64,000 bases of DNA. Origin: Rhizobium terricola (lineage in GTDB: Bacteria > Pseudomonadota > Alphaproteobacteria > Rhizobiales > Rhizobiaceae). Both the position numbers and the translations under genes were made by a program. The DNA lies in assembly GCF_012927355.1 (NCBI RefSeq), contig NZ_JABBGK010000004.1, positions 124,001 through 188,000 of the forward strand. Reading direction: 5' to 3'. Of this stretch, positions 25,052-33,324 are shown piece after piece (positions within the stretch are counted from its first letter, which is position 1; every line of letters begins with the position of its first letter). The notes under the pieces were generated by a model. It made no database searches, was not told where the DNA came from, and was given only the letters and a program-made list of their open reading frames with translations.

Positions 25052-26506
25052 TCATTCTGCCGTGCGGTTGGTCTTCCGGACGATGGTGGCGATGTCGACG
25101 CCGAGCTCCTTGGCGGCGGCTCGCTTGGATCCGAGACGGTCGAGCGCCTCGTTGATGATCCGTTCTTCGAAGGCGCGCGCCATTTCCTTGAGTGTCCGGC
25201 CACCGGGTTCGATCTCCGGCGCAGCCCCCTCGTCACTGATCTGCGGACGGACCGGCGCCTGAGACGGCTCGATCGCCGTTCCCTGGTGCCGGGAGAACGA
25301 CGGCGGCAGATGCTCCGGCCCCGCGAGATCGCTCGCAACGATGTCCAGATAGTCGACCACGCTCTTCATCTCGCGCAGGTTTCCCGGAAACGAATGACGC
25401 ATCAGGATCGCCCGGCAAGCGGCGGTGAGCTTCAGCGGCGCCCCACGCTCCTGGCTTGCCCGCTCCAGCATCATGTCGAGGATGTCGGCCTTGTCGGAGC
25501 GATTGCGCAGCAGCGGGATTTCGACCGGAAAGGTCGACAGGCGATAGAGCAGGTCCTTGCGGAACCCTCCCTGCCGCGTCATCTCGGTGAGGTCGCGATT
25601 GGTTGCGGTGATGACCCGGGTGTCGATCTTCTTCGAGACGGAGGATCCCACCGGCTGGATGGTCCCATCCTCCAGGAATTTCAGGAGTTTCGGCTGGGAC
25701 GACAGCGGGATTTCGCCGATTTCGTCGAGAAACAGCGTGCCGCCGGCCGCACTTTCGATATAGCCGCGCTTGCCCGCCTGCAGCGCGCCGGTGAAGGCGC
25801 CCCGCTCGTAGCCGAACATTTCGGACTCGAACAGCGTCTCGGGAATGGAGCCGCAATTGACATGCACGAAGGGTCGCCCGCGGTCACCGCCCGTCAGGTG
25901 GATGTGGCGGGCGATCGCCGTCTTGCCGACGCCGGATTCGCCGAGCAGAAGAACGCGAAAATTGCGCGCATAGGCCCGCACCGCCTGTTCAACCTGGGTC
26001 TTCAATCCATCGGGGAAGACAAGCCGCGCGCTTTCCTTCTGGTCACCCGCCGAGATCGACCGCCCGGCAACCCCGCGTTTGGCGCGGTCCTGGTTTTCCG
26101 GGTCGCGGAGAAAGTAGACGGTGAACCCGCTGGCGGACCCGGCAACCACGAGCACGCGGCGGCTCGCCTGATAGACCTTGCCGGAGATTTTCGCCCGCAC
26201 CAGACCTTGGGTGTGCCCACGTTGGGCGGAGGCGAGAAAATCGTCCATGTCGAAATCGGAAAACCGGAGGAAGGTCGACAACGCCTGGCTCTCGAAGGGC
26301 GAGGACAGCCGCGCCGCCCGTTCCGCAGCGGTGTTCAAAAAGACCACGACCTCATCGGGGTCGACGATCATCAGGCCGTCCGGAAGCAGATTGGCGAAGG
26401 CCCGAAACTGCGGCGACTGAAAGTTCTGCTCCCAGGCCTCGCGGCTGAGCGCCTCCGCCCCCCGGACGCCTAGATAGAACTGCGGTATGTCGCCCGGTGT
26501 CATCAT
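25052..26506 (-). CDS. PAS-AAA+ sigma-54-dependent transcriptional activator
   Basis: This 484-residue bacterial enhancer-binding protein has a PAS-like sensor region at about residues 30-135 and a AAA+ domain at about 165-400, with Walker A GESGVGKT (189-196), GAFTGA (236-241) and Walker B TLFLDE (257-262). A Fis-type helix-turn-helix (SKRAAAKELGVDIATIVRK) closes the protein. The intact GAFTGA loop shows it should contact sigma-54. It is encoded 3 bp after a PAS-only protein. Three sigma-54 promoters within 8 kb, including one driving its own operon, are its obvious targets. The signal it senses is unknown. Confidence 0.93.
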   Translation of the reverse strand: MMTPGDIPQFYLGVRGAEALSREAWEQNFQSPQFRAFANLLPDGLMIVDPDEVVVFLNTAAERAARLSSPFESQALSTFLRFSDFDMDDFLASAQRGHTQGLVRAKISGKVYQASRRVLVVAGSASGFTVYFLRDPENQDRAKRGVAGRSISAGDQKESARLVFPDGLKTQVEQAVRAYARNFRVLLLGESGVGKTAIARHIHLTGGDRGRPFVHVNCGSIPETLFESEMFGYERGAFTGALQAGKRGYIESAAGGTLFLDEIGEIPLSSQPKLLKFLEDGTIQPVGSSVSKKIDTRVITATNRDLTEMTRQGGFRKDLLYRLSTFPVEIPLLRNRSDKADILDMMLERASQERGAPLKLTAACRAILMRHSFPGNLREMKSVVDYLDIVASDLAGPEHLPPSFSRHQGTAIEPSQAPVRPQISDEGAAPEIEPGGRTLKEMARAFEERIINEALDRLGSKRAAAKELGVDIATIVRKTNRTAE

Positions 26507-26509
26507 CTC

Positions 26510-27685
26510 TTACGGCCGCTTTGGCTGGCGGGATGCGCGTTTCGGCACATGTGGCTCCCGCTCACGAACAGTTATAATCGTCCAGGTCTCGCCGTCCATG
26601 CCGCTGATCTTGCGGATATGGACATCGAGCAGGACCGAGGGCCCCGGTCCGCCGGGATTGGTGAAAAGCGACCAGCCGGAAGCGCGCCGCCGGGTGCGCA
26701 CGAATGCGAGAAGCTGCGTCTCGACGGTTCTGCTGCCGGAAAAGGCCGTGGCATAAGCCTTGTTGCGGTTAAGCACCCTGCCCTCGGCATCGAGCACAAT
26801 GACCGGATCGGGCATGCCGTCGAGGGCACGGATGGCAAGTTTCAGCGCATTTGCCTTCTCGTCGTCGGCATGGCGCTGCTCGGTGACATCGCGGCAATTG
26901 CCCCACAGCCGCAGGAGGAAGCCGTCGACGATGTCGGCCCGCACGTCGTTGAGGATATATTGCAGCGTGCCGTCATGGCGTCTGTCGACGCTGAGCGCAT
27001 CATCGATCGCGTAGTTGGAGTTTATGATTTCCTCGACGAACTTCTCGTTGGCGGCACTCCGCGGCCAGTAGAGACGGACATCCTGTTCGTTGAAGTCGAC
27101 CGATTCCGGCAACTGGTAGATCCGCGACATGGCCGGGTTGCACATCCGCCAGACGGACTGGTTCTCGAACACCTGCCGGATCACTTCGCTCTTCGGCAAG
27201 GTGGTGTCGACAGGCTCGAGGAAGACGATCCCCCAATGCGCCTCGTTCGAAGTCGCGAGCATGGCTTGCAGCGTCCGGAAATCGTCTTCCATCTGCCGAT
27301 AACGCGTGCCGACTGGACCATAGTCCATCTTGGCAAGCCGGAGACAGATCTCTCCGTTGAAACGCACGAAGCGAGCTCGCGCGAGTGTCCGGATCGGCCG
27401 TCCGCCGCGCGCAAGCAAGGTGAGTTCCATGGTCGCGCCATGTTCGGAACGTGTCCGGTTGCGCAGGATCTGCTGGATCTGCGCAAAGCAATCCGGCGCA
27501 TAGAAGGCCGCGGCGTCATAGCCGACAATCTCGTGGTCATAGGTGCCGAGCAGTTCGGCCTGCGCTTCGTTGAACCACAGCACGCGCCCATCCCGGGAAA
27601 TCACGTCGATCAAGAGATCGTCTTCAGGCGACAGGCCGCTTTCGGCGGCTGCCTGATCCGGCAGATCTCCCTCCATCATCGCCAT
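26510..27685 (-). CDS. PAS-domain protein without kinase or output domain
   Basis: This 391-residue cytoplasmic protein has at least two PAS-like regions. One is N-terminal (about 25-125, LLIDVISRDGRVLWFNEAQAE); another is near 285-385 (GMPDPVIVLDAEGRVLNRNKA). A middle part contains RLWGNCRDVTEQRHADDE, the usual end of a PAC motif. No histidine kinase, GGDEF or HTH domain follows. AAAGG lies 8 nt before the ATG at 27685. It is 3 bp upstream of the sigma-54 activator gene, so it probably acts as its signal-sensing partner. Confidence 0.8.
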   Translation of the reverse strand: MAMMEGDLPDQAAAESGLSPEDDLLIDVISRDGRVLWFNEAQAELLGTYDHEIVGYDAAAFYAPDCFAQIQQILRNRTRSEHGATMELTLLARGGRPIRTLARARFVRFNGEICLRLAKMDYGPVGTRYRQMEDDFRTLQAMLATSNEAHWGIVFLEPVDTTLPKSEVIRQVFENQSVWRMCNPAMSRIYQLPESVDFNEQDVRLYWPRSAANEKFVEEIINSNYAIDDALSVDRRHDGTLQYILNDVRADIVDGFLLRLWGNCRDVTEQRHADDEKANALKLAIRALDGMPDPVIVLDAEGRVLNRNKAYATAFSGSRTVETQLLAFVRTRRRASGWSLFTNPGGPGPSVLLDVHIRKISGMDGETWTIITVREREPHVPKRASRQPKRP

Positions 27686-27784
27686 TCTATGCGACCTTTC
27701 TTACTCAGGCGTCGGATGCCTCGGCATCCTGCCGCTTCGTCCATACTCTCCGGCATTCCGGCGCGAACCGGAACCCGCCCCGTC

Positions 27785-28513
27785 TCAAAGCAGGCCCGTT
27801 CCCACAATGAAATTTCCGATCATCCGTTCGCAGCCGGGGATGAAGCTGTATCGTGACGCCTGCGCCGGATCGATTTCCGCCCAACAGGTCGCCATCCGGT
27901 CACAGGTAGTTTCCGGATGGAATTGCACCGAGACCCAGTTGCCGCCGTGATCCAGCGCAGCCGCGGGAAGCGTCGGACGAGTCGCGAGCACGACCGTTCC
28001 ATTCGGCACCTCGACGACCCGGTCGAAATTGCCGAAGAAGAAGGGGGACGTCTCGTCGAAGCCGTCGAGCAGGTAGTGGTCGCGCCCCTGGTCGGTGAAG
28101 CTGAGCGGCAGGCTACCAACCTCCGGTCCGCTCGGGTTCTTCTCCACCCGGCCGCCGAGAACGGTCGTCATCAACTGGTGGCCCCCGCAGATGCCCATCA
28201 GAGGCTTGCCGGTCGCCCGCCAGCGCGTCAGCCAGTCGGCGATTTCTGCCTGCCAGCAATAATTGTCAGAGACGGATGCGAAGCTGCCTCCGAGGATCAC
28301 GCCGTCGACGGCATCGAGATCGGCCGGCAACGGCTCGCCTTCATGCGCCTTGATGCCGATATAGTCGAGCCGGTCCAGGGCGCCGATATGATCGAGCAAG
28401 GCCTCGACCGCGATGGTCTCGTCGTCACCGCCGTGAATCCGACGCCAGGTGGACTTGTTGTAGCTCCCGGGTTCGGCAAGCTGCGAAATGAAGGCTAGCG
28501 TTTTTCTCGACAT
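27785..28513 (-). CDS. Class I glutamine amidotransferase / gamma-glutamyl hydrolase-like protein
   Basis: This 242-residue protein of the class I glutamine amidotransferase fold has nucleophile C109 in MGICGGHQLM and a catalytic H199 and E201 in VQFHPET. No synthetase domain is attached, so the amidotransferase domain stands alone. In the Puu polyamine pathway a protein of this superfamily (PuuD) hydrolyses the gamma-glutamyl product; given two glutamyl-ligase-like genes across the divergent promoter, a similar job is plausible. It starts at the ATG 28513, 69 bp from a minus-strand sigma-54 promoter, and leads the operon with the PAS protein and activator. Confidence 0.85.
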   Translation of the reverse strand: MSRKTLAFISQLAEPGSYNKSTWRRIHGGDDETIAVEALLDHIGALDRLDYIGIKAHEGEPLPADLDAVDGVILGGSFASVSDNYCWQAEIADWLTRWRATGKPLMGICGGHQLMTTVLGGRVEKNPSGPEVGSLPLSFTDQGRDHYLLDGFDETSPFFFGNFDRVVEVPNGTVVLATRPTLPAAALDHGGNWVSVQFHPETTCDRMATCWAEIDPAQASRYSFIPGCERMIGNFIVGTGLL

Positions 28514-28581
28514 GGTGTTCCGTCTGCTGAATGACCCGCACATGACCGACCCGCAAGACAGGGCGGCTCTTTAGTGAATTT

Positions 28582-28597
28582 AGCAAAATCCATGCCA
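28582..28597 (-). promoter_or_regulatory. Sigma-54 promoter for the amidotransferase-PAS-activator operon
   Basis: Read on the minus strand, TGGCATG-GATT-TTGCT matches the RpoN -24/-12 consensus with correct GG-N10-GC spacing. The amidotransferase ATG lies 69 bp downstream. Confidence 0.75.
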
Positions 28598-28649
28598 CGA
28601 AAATAACCGAGCATTTTCAATCGGATTCGGTTCAGCAAGCGGGAATTGA

Positions 28650-28661
28650 TGCGCACTTGCA
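28650..28661. promoter_or_regulatory. Putative activator site, copy 1
   Basis: TGCGCACTTGCA, within the palindrome ATGC-GCACTT-GCAT, resembles the core at 28815-28826 and that at 20885-20896. It is about 55 bp upstream of the minus-strand sigma-54 promoter. This is the weakest of the three copies. Confidence 0.35.
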
Positions 28662-28810
28662 TAGGTCGCCGTCATTTTTGCAGCGGCCGCCCGCACCTTG
28701 CGAGACCCAGGCGCATTGGCCTGTGGGCACTCCAACAGAACGGCCGATCAGCGCCCCATCCGACAGCGATTTCCGCACCCCAAGGACCGCTTCACCACAC
28801 CTCGTCGCCG

Positions 28811-28827
28811 ATGCTGCGTGATTGCAG
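28811..28827. promoter_or_regulatory. Putative activator site, copy 2 (UAS of the P450 operon)
   Basis: ATGCTGCGTGATTGCAG contains CTGC-N6-GCAG and matches 15 of 17 bases of the site upstream of the polyamine-type ABC operon (20881-20897). It is centred about 115 bp upstream of the plus-strand -24/-12 element, a typical enhancer distance. Confidence 0.5.
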
Positions 28828-28932
28828 AAAAGTCTCCGCAAAAACGCAGCGCAGTTGTCCACATCAGCGAGCTGCGCCAACAGTCGATTTTTTTCATAAG
28901 CAAAATCAACACATTGAAAATTTCGGTGTGGC

Positions 28933-28948
28933 TGGCACGGCTTTTGCT
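28933..28948 (+). promoter_or_regulatory. Sigma-54 promoter for the P450-diflavin operon
   Basis: TGGCACG-GCTT-TTGCT is a perfect match to the RpoN core consensus, with GG-N10-GC spacing. The predicted start is near 28959, about 25 nt before the ATG at 28983. Confidence 0.88.
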
Positions 28949-28982
28949 GCGGACAGGGAAAACGCAAAAATGCGAGGGAACC

Positions 28983-31889
28983 ATGATCGCAGATGAATTG
29001 ATCGATATCGGCAGCTTACCTTTCCTCGACATGAGCGACCCGAATTTCTCGATTCGGTCGCAACAGGTCGATGATGCGCGTGAACAGAACTGGTGCGCGC
29101 GGACCAACTACGGTCTGGCCGTTCTGCGCTATGACGAAGTGCACAAGCTCATGCGCGATGCGCGCCTCAGGCAGGGGAGCTATGCCTGGCCCAAGCTGAA
29201 CGGCGTGTCCGGTCATTTCGCCGGCTGGTGGGAGCGCATGCTGCTGAGCCAGGAAGGACCGAACCACGCCCGCCTGCGCCGCCTCGCCAATCCGGCCTTC
29301 TCGCCGAAGCTGGTCATCAGCCTTCGCCCGGAGTTCGCCAAACTTGCCAATGAACTGATCGACAACTTCATCGAGAAGGGCAGTTGCGAGTTCATGGCGG
29401 ATTTCGCCGAACCCTATGCGACGCGGGTCATTTGCATGCTTCTCGGCCTGCCCCACGAAAAGTGGCGCGAACTCGCGGACCTCGCCGCCGACATGGGCCT
29501 GGCGCTCGGCGTGACCTTCAAGCAGGACCTCGAAACAGTCGACGCGGCAACGGTGAAGCTGTTCGACTACGTCATGACGCTGGTCGACGAACTGCGTCAG
29601 CAGGAACTCGGCGAAGATTTCCTGTCGATGCTGGTGAAGACCAACCTGCAGAGCGACGAGGCGCTGTCGGAACGCGAACTCTACGACCTGATCATGCTCG
29701 CCATCTTCGGTGGCATCGACACCACGCGCAACCAGATCGGCCTTGCGATGGAGGTGTTCATGCGCAATCCCGGTCAATGGACGTTGCTTGGTGACAAGCC
29801 GGAGCTCGGCAAATCCGCGGTCGAGGAAGTCATGCGCATCCGGCCGACCATCACCTGGGTGACGCGCGAGGCCGTGGAGGACTTCGTCTACCAGGGGCTC
29901 GAGATCAAGCGCGGCACCACGATCCACTTGTTCGGCCAGTCGGCAGCGTCCGATCCGCGCGCCTATGCCGACCCTTCCTTCGACATCACCGCCGAGCGTA
30001 AACCGCATTTCGGCTTTGGCGGCGGCGCGCATTTCTGCCTCGGCCATTTCATCGCCCGTGGCGACATGACGGAAGCGCTGGCGATCCTCGCCCACCGGGT
30101 TCGCAATCCCCGCATCGAAGGAGAGGCCCGCTTCCTGCCCGACAGCGGCAATACCGGCCCTATCGTCCTGCCGATTGCGTTCGACCGGGGCGAGCGCAAG
30201 ACGTTTATCCCGCCGAGCGCCGAGGAGGCAGTAAGGCCGGCCGCAGCGCCCGGCGCCGAGACCGACCAGGCCCTGTCGCTCACCATCCTCTACGGCACCC
30301 AGACGGGCAATGCCGAGCAGATGGCAAGCGACATAGCCGGGATCGCCCGTAGCCGGGGATTTCAACCGCGTGTGGCGCCCCTCGACAGCATCGAAATGGA
30401 CGAGCTGGCTGGACTGAAGCGCCTGCTGATCGTGACATCGACCTATGGCCAGGGTGAAATGCCGGACACCGCGCGCGGTTTCTGGGATGCGCTCTGCGGC
30501 GAGGATGCGCTCGACCTTGGCGGCCTCTCCTATTCGCTGATGGCCATGGGGGATTCCGGCTACGAGACCTTCTGCGCGGCAGGCCGTGACATCGACGAGC
30601 GGCTGCAGGCCCTCGGCGCACGGTCGATCGAGCCCCGGGTGGATTGCGATACCAACTATGCGGCAACCGCCTTTGCCTGGGTGGATCGTGCGCTTGCCGC
30701 GGCAAGCGGCGTTGAGGGCGAAGATGCCGAGATCGCTCTTGGCGGCATGCCATCGGAGTCTGCGGTGCGTTCCAGGTGGAGCCGGCGCAACCCTTATGCC
30801 TCCCGCATGGCGGTCAATCGCCGACTGTCGCGCGAAGGCTCGGCCAAGGACACCCGCCATATCGAGTTCGACCTCGGCGACAGCGGCCTCACTTATGAAG
30901 CCGGCGACTGCATCGGCGTCATTCCGCAGAACGACAAGGGCCTCGTAGATGCGATGATGAGCCATTTCGGCGCCTGCGCCCATGTGTCCGTCGCAGGCTA
31001 CGACAAGCCGCTCGGCGCGCTGCTGACCGAAACGCTGGAGATCAGCACCCCGTCGCGCGACCTGGTCGGAGAAGTCGCCCGGCTCTCCGGCGATGCCGAA
31101 CTCAAACACATCCTGGACAACGGCGATCGCCAGTCGCTCGATGCCTGGCTCTGGGGCCGGGACATTCTCGACCTCCTCGGCATGATGCCGAAGGACGCGA
31201 TGGGGCTTTCCGATTTCGTCGGCCTGCTGAAGCCTCTGCAACATCGCGCCTATTCGATCGCATCGAGCCCGAAGGAACACCCGGGCAGCATCCACCTGAC
31301 GGTCGGTACCATTCGTTACCGGAGCCATGGCCGGATGAGGCAGGGCGTTGCCTCGACCTATCTCGCCGACCGTGTCGCCGAAGGCGCCACGGTACCGATC
31401 TTCCCGTCGCCGAACCGCGCCTTCCGCGTGCCGGAGGACGATGACGCCCCCATGATCATGATCGGGCCTGGCACCGGGGTTGCCCCCTTCCGCGCCTTCC
31501 TGCAGGAGCGGCGTGCCCGTGGCGCGGGCGGCCGGAACTGGCTCTTCTTCGGTGATCAGCACCGCAGTCGGGACTTCCTCTATGAGGACGAATTTGTCGC
31601 CATGCAGGCCGGAGGGCTGCTGAACCGCCTCGATCTCGCCTTCTCGCGTGATCAGGCGGAAAAGGTCTATGTCCAGCACAGGATGCGCGAAAACGCCCGC
31701 GAGCTCTTCGCCTGGCTCGAAGAGGGCGCCCATCTCTACGTCTGCGGCGATGCCACGCATATGGCGGCCGACGTCGAGCAGGCCCTTGTCGAGATAGTCG
31801 CTGCCGAAGGCGGCATGTCGGCCGATGGGGCCGAGGCCTATCTCGAACGCCTGCGCAAGGAAAAGCGCTACCTCCGCGACATCTACTGA
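28983..31889 (+). CDS. Self-sufficient cytochrome P450 fused to a CysJ/CPR-type diflavin reductase
   Basis: This 968-residue soluble fusion has a P450 domain at about residues 1-400, with I-helix FGGIDTTRN (242-250), ExxR at E282-R285 and heme-binding FGFGGGAHFCLG with thiolate C352. A linker of about 30 residues follows, then an FMN flavodoxin domain (TILYGTQTGNAEQ, from 434), an FAD domain (RAYSIASS, 755-762) and an NADPH domain (GPGTGVAPFR, 828-837). It ends in an aromatic Tyr (RDIY) as in CysJ. The P450 part is of short bacterial length, unlike the longer fatty-acid hydroxylase domain of CYP102. GAGGGA precedes the ATG. Probable reaction: NADPH-driven hydroxylation or N/O-dealkylation; the substrate is unknown, and neighbours suggest an amine or its gamma-glutamyl derivative. 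Confidence 0.93.
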   Translation: MIADELIDIGSLPFLDMSDPNFSIRSQQVDDAREQNWCARTNYGLAVLRYDEVHKLMRDARLRQGSYAWPKLNGVSGHFAGWWERMLLSQEGPNHARLRRLANPAFSPKLVISLRPEFAKLANELIDNFIEKGSCEFMADFAEPYATRVICMLLGLPHEKWRELADLAADMGLALGVTFKQDLETVDAATVKLFDYVMTLVDELRQQELGEDFLSMLVKTNLQSDEALSERELYDLIMLAIFGGIDTTRNQIGLAMEVFMRNPGQWTLLGDKPELGKSAVEEVMRIRPTITWVTREAVEDFVYQGLEIKRGTTIHLFGQSAASDPRAYADPSFDITAERKPHFGFGGGAHFCLGHFIARGDMTEALAILAHRVRNPRIEGEARFLPDSGNTGPIVLPIAFDRGERKTFIPPSAEEAVRPAAAPGAETDQALSLTILYGTQTGNAEQMASDIAGIARSRGFQPRVAPLDSIEMDELAGLKRLLIVTSTYGQGEMPDTARGFWDALCGEDALDLGGLSYSLMAMGDSGYETFCAAGRDIDERLQALGARSIEPRVDCDTNYAATAFAWVDRALAAASGVEGEDAEIALGGMPSESAVRSRWSRRNPYASRMAVNRRLSREGSAKDTRHIEFDLGDSGLTYEAGDCIGVIPQNDKGLVDAMMSHFGACAHVSVAGYDKPLGALLTETLEISTPSRDLVGEVARLSGDAELKHILDNGDRQSLDAWLWGRDILDLLGMMPKDAMGLSDFVGLLKPLQHRAYSIASSPKEHPGSIHLTVGTIRYRSHGRMRQGVASTYLADRVAEGATVPIFPSPNRAFRVPEDDDAPMIMIGPGTGVAPFRAFLQERRARGAGGRNWLFFGDQHRSRDFLYEDEFVAMQAGGLLNRLDLAFSRDQAEKVYVQHRMRENARELFAWLEEGAHLYVCGDATHMAADVEQALVEIVAAEGGMSADGAEAYLERLRKEKRYLRDIY

Positions 31890-31954
31890 CCCCAGTTCCG
31901 ACCTTCCCCAACCTTCATGGGCGGCCGCTGGCCGCCCCGAACCGGAGAGAACGC

Positions 31955-33277
31955 ATGACGACCATCGATCAACTTGGCGCGCAGCTCGAACGGGACGGTA
32001 TCGACATCCTTCATGTCGGACTGTTCGACTATGCCAGCGTCTTTCGCGAGCGGCGCCTGAAGCGTGAGCAGTTTCTTGCCTGGGCCCGCGACCCGCGCTT
32101 TTCCAACACGCTTCCCCATTGGGACTCCGCCGACAGCCTGTTCGGCGGCGGCCCCTTCCTCACCGAGACCCTGACGCTCGACGCAGATTCGCTCCGCCCC
32201 TATGCCTTCGAACCGAAGGCAGCCGCCATCGTCGCCGACTATGCCGGACCGAATCGGGACCTGATGCCGCGGGCTGTCCTTGCCCGCCAGATCGAACGGG
32301 CTGAAAGTCTGGGCCTAGAGGTCCGGGCCGCCTTCGAGTTCGAGGTCATATTCCTCAAGGAAAACGCGGCGAGCCTGCGTGACAGCGGTTTCTCCGCCAT
32401 GCACACCTTCATGCCCGAGAACAAATGCTGGTCGGGCCAGACGGCGGCCGACCAGGCCGAGTTCGTGGCGGGTCTCGAAAAGGCGATCGTCGACCACGGC
32501 GTCTCGCTCTTTGCGGTCGCCGGCGAGCTGGGACCGGGCTGCTTCGAGGCAACGCTTGCCGCCGAGACACCGATGAAAGCCGCGGACGATGCGGCATTCT
32601 TCCGCCAGGCGGCGCGAGCCTATGCCCGCCGGCAGGACATGACGGCGAGCTTCATGGCACATATGGGCGGCGCGTTCCCGGGTATCGGCGGCCATGTCAC
32701 GCTGTCGCTCCGGGACAAGAAGACCGGCCGGAACATCTTCGCCGATCCGTCGGCCACGACGAACCAGGCTGCGAAGCACTTCATCGGCGGCATGGCGAAA
32801 CTGGTCCCCGAGGCATTCGCGCTCTGCGCTCATACGGTCAACGCCTATCGCCGTTTCGCGCCGGGGTCCTGGGCTCCAAAATCGGTCAGCTGGGCCGAAT
32901 ACACCTTCACCACCGCAGTGCGTTCCGTTCCGTCCGCGGAAGACAATGCGCGTCTCGAGTTTCGCCTGCCGGGTGCCGACTGCAATCCGCATCTGACGCT
33001 TGCACTGATGCTGGCCGGCGGCCTCGAGGGCATCGAACAGCAGATCGCGCCGCCCGAGGCGACCCCGTTCGGCGGTCCCGACGACATCCCGCCCGGTGCG
33101 ACGCGCCTGCCGCGCGACCTCAAGGACGCCGCCGAGCGGCTGCGGGCCAGCGAAAGCGCCGCACGCCATTTCGGCGAGGCGTTCACCACCCATTTCGCCA
33201 AGGCCTGCGAGATCGAGCATGCAGCTCTCGCCCGCGCCGTCAGCGCCTTCGAGCTCGCCCGCTACCTCGAAGGCTGA
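31955..33277 (+). CDS. Glutamine synthetase-like protein with altered catalytic motifs
   Basis: This 440-residue protein has the glutamine synthetase fold. Metal-site glutamates are kept (E128 and E130 in FEFE, E191 and E198 in GELGPGCFE). The usual GxxHxH segment reads GIGGHVT, so the second His is Thr249. The canonical NWGxxNR segment reads SWAEYTF, putting T317-F318 where Asn-Arg should be; R323 is kept. CGGAGAGA lies before the ATG. It follows the P450 fusion by 65 bp and precedes a fuller GS-like gene. It may be a gamma-glutamyl-amine ligase with altered specificity or a non-catalytic partner. Confidence 0.82.
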   Translation: MTTIDQLGAQLERDGIDILHVGLFDYASVFRERRLKREQFLAWARDPRFSNTLPHWDSADSLFGGGPFLTETLTLDADSLRPYAFEPKAAAIVADYAGPNRDLMPRAVLARQIERAESLGLEVRAAFEFEVIFLKENAASLRDSGFSAMHTFMPENKCWSGQTAADQAEFVAGLEKAIVDHGVSLFAVAGELGPGCFEATLAAETPMKAADDAAFFRQAARAYARRQDMTASFMAHMGGAFPGIGGHVTLSLRDKKTGRNIFADPSATTNQAAKHFIGGMAKLVPEAFALCAHTVNAYRRFAPGSWAPKSVSWAEYTFTTAVRSVPSAEDNARLEFRLPGADCNPHLTLALMLAGGLEGIEQQIAPPEATPFGGPDDIPPGATRLPRDLKDAAERLRASESAARHFGEAFTTHFAKACEIEHAALARAVSAFELARYLEG

Positions 33278-33324
33278 AACCACCCCAACCCCCAAATCAA
33301 GAACCACAAAGAGGAGAACGCCAC

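Larger units (their letters stand above)
28514..28982. other. 469-bp divergent regulatory region between amidotransferase and P450 operons
   Basis: No gene is supported here. The region contains a sigma-54 promoter for each direction near its two ends (28582-28597 minus, 28933-28948 plus). Between them are two copies of a TGCGNNNTTGCA-type motif (28650-28661 and 28815-28826). This is the layout expected for a shared enhancer region serving two divergent sigma-54 operons. Confidence 0.7.

Noticed and set aside
29016..31760. A 914-codon minus-strand open frame
   Set aside because: It is the exact antisense shadow of the P450-diflavin fusion, whose heme, FMN, FAD and NADPH motifs are unmistakable.
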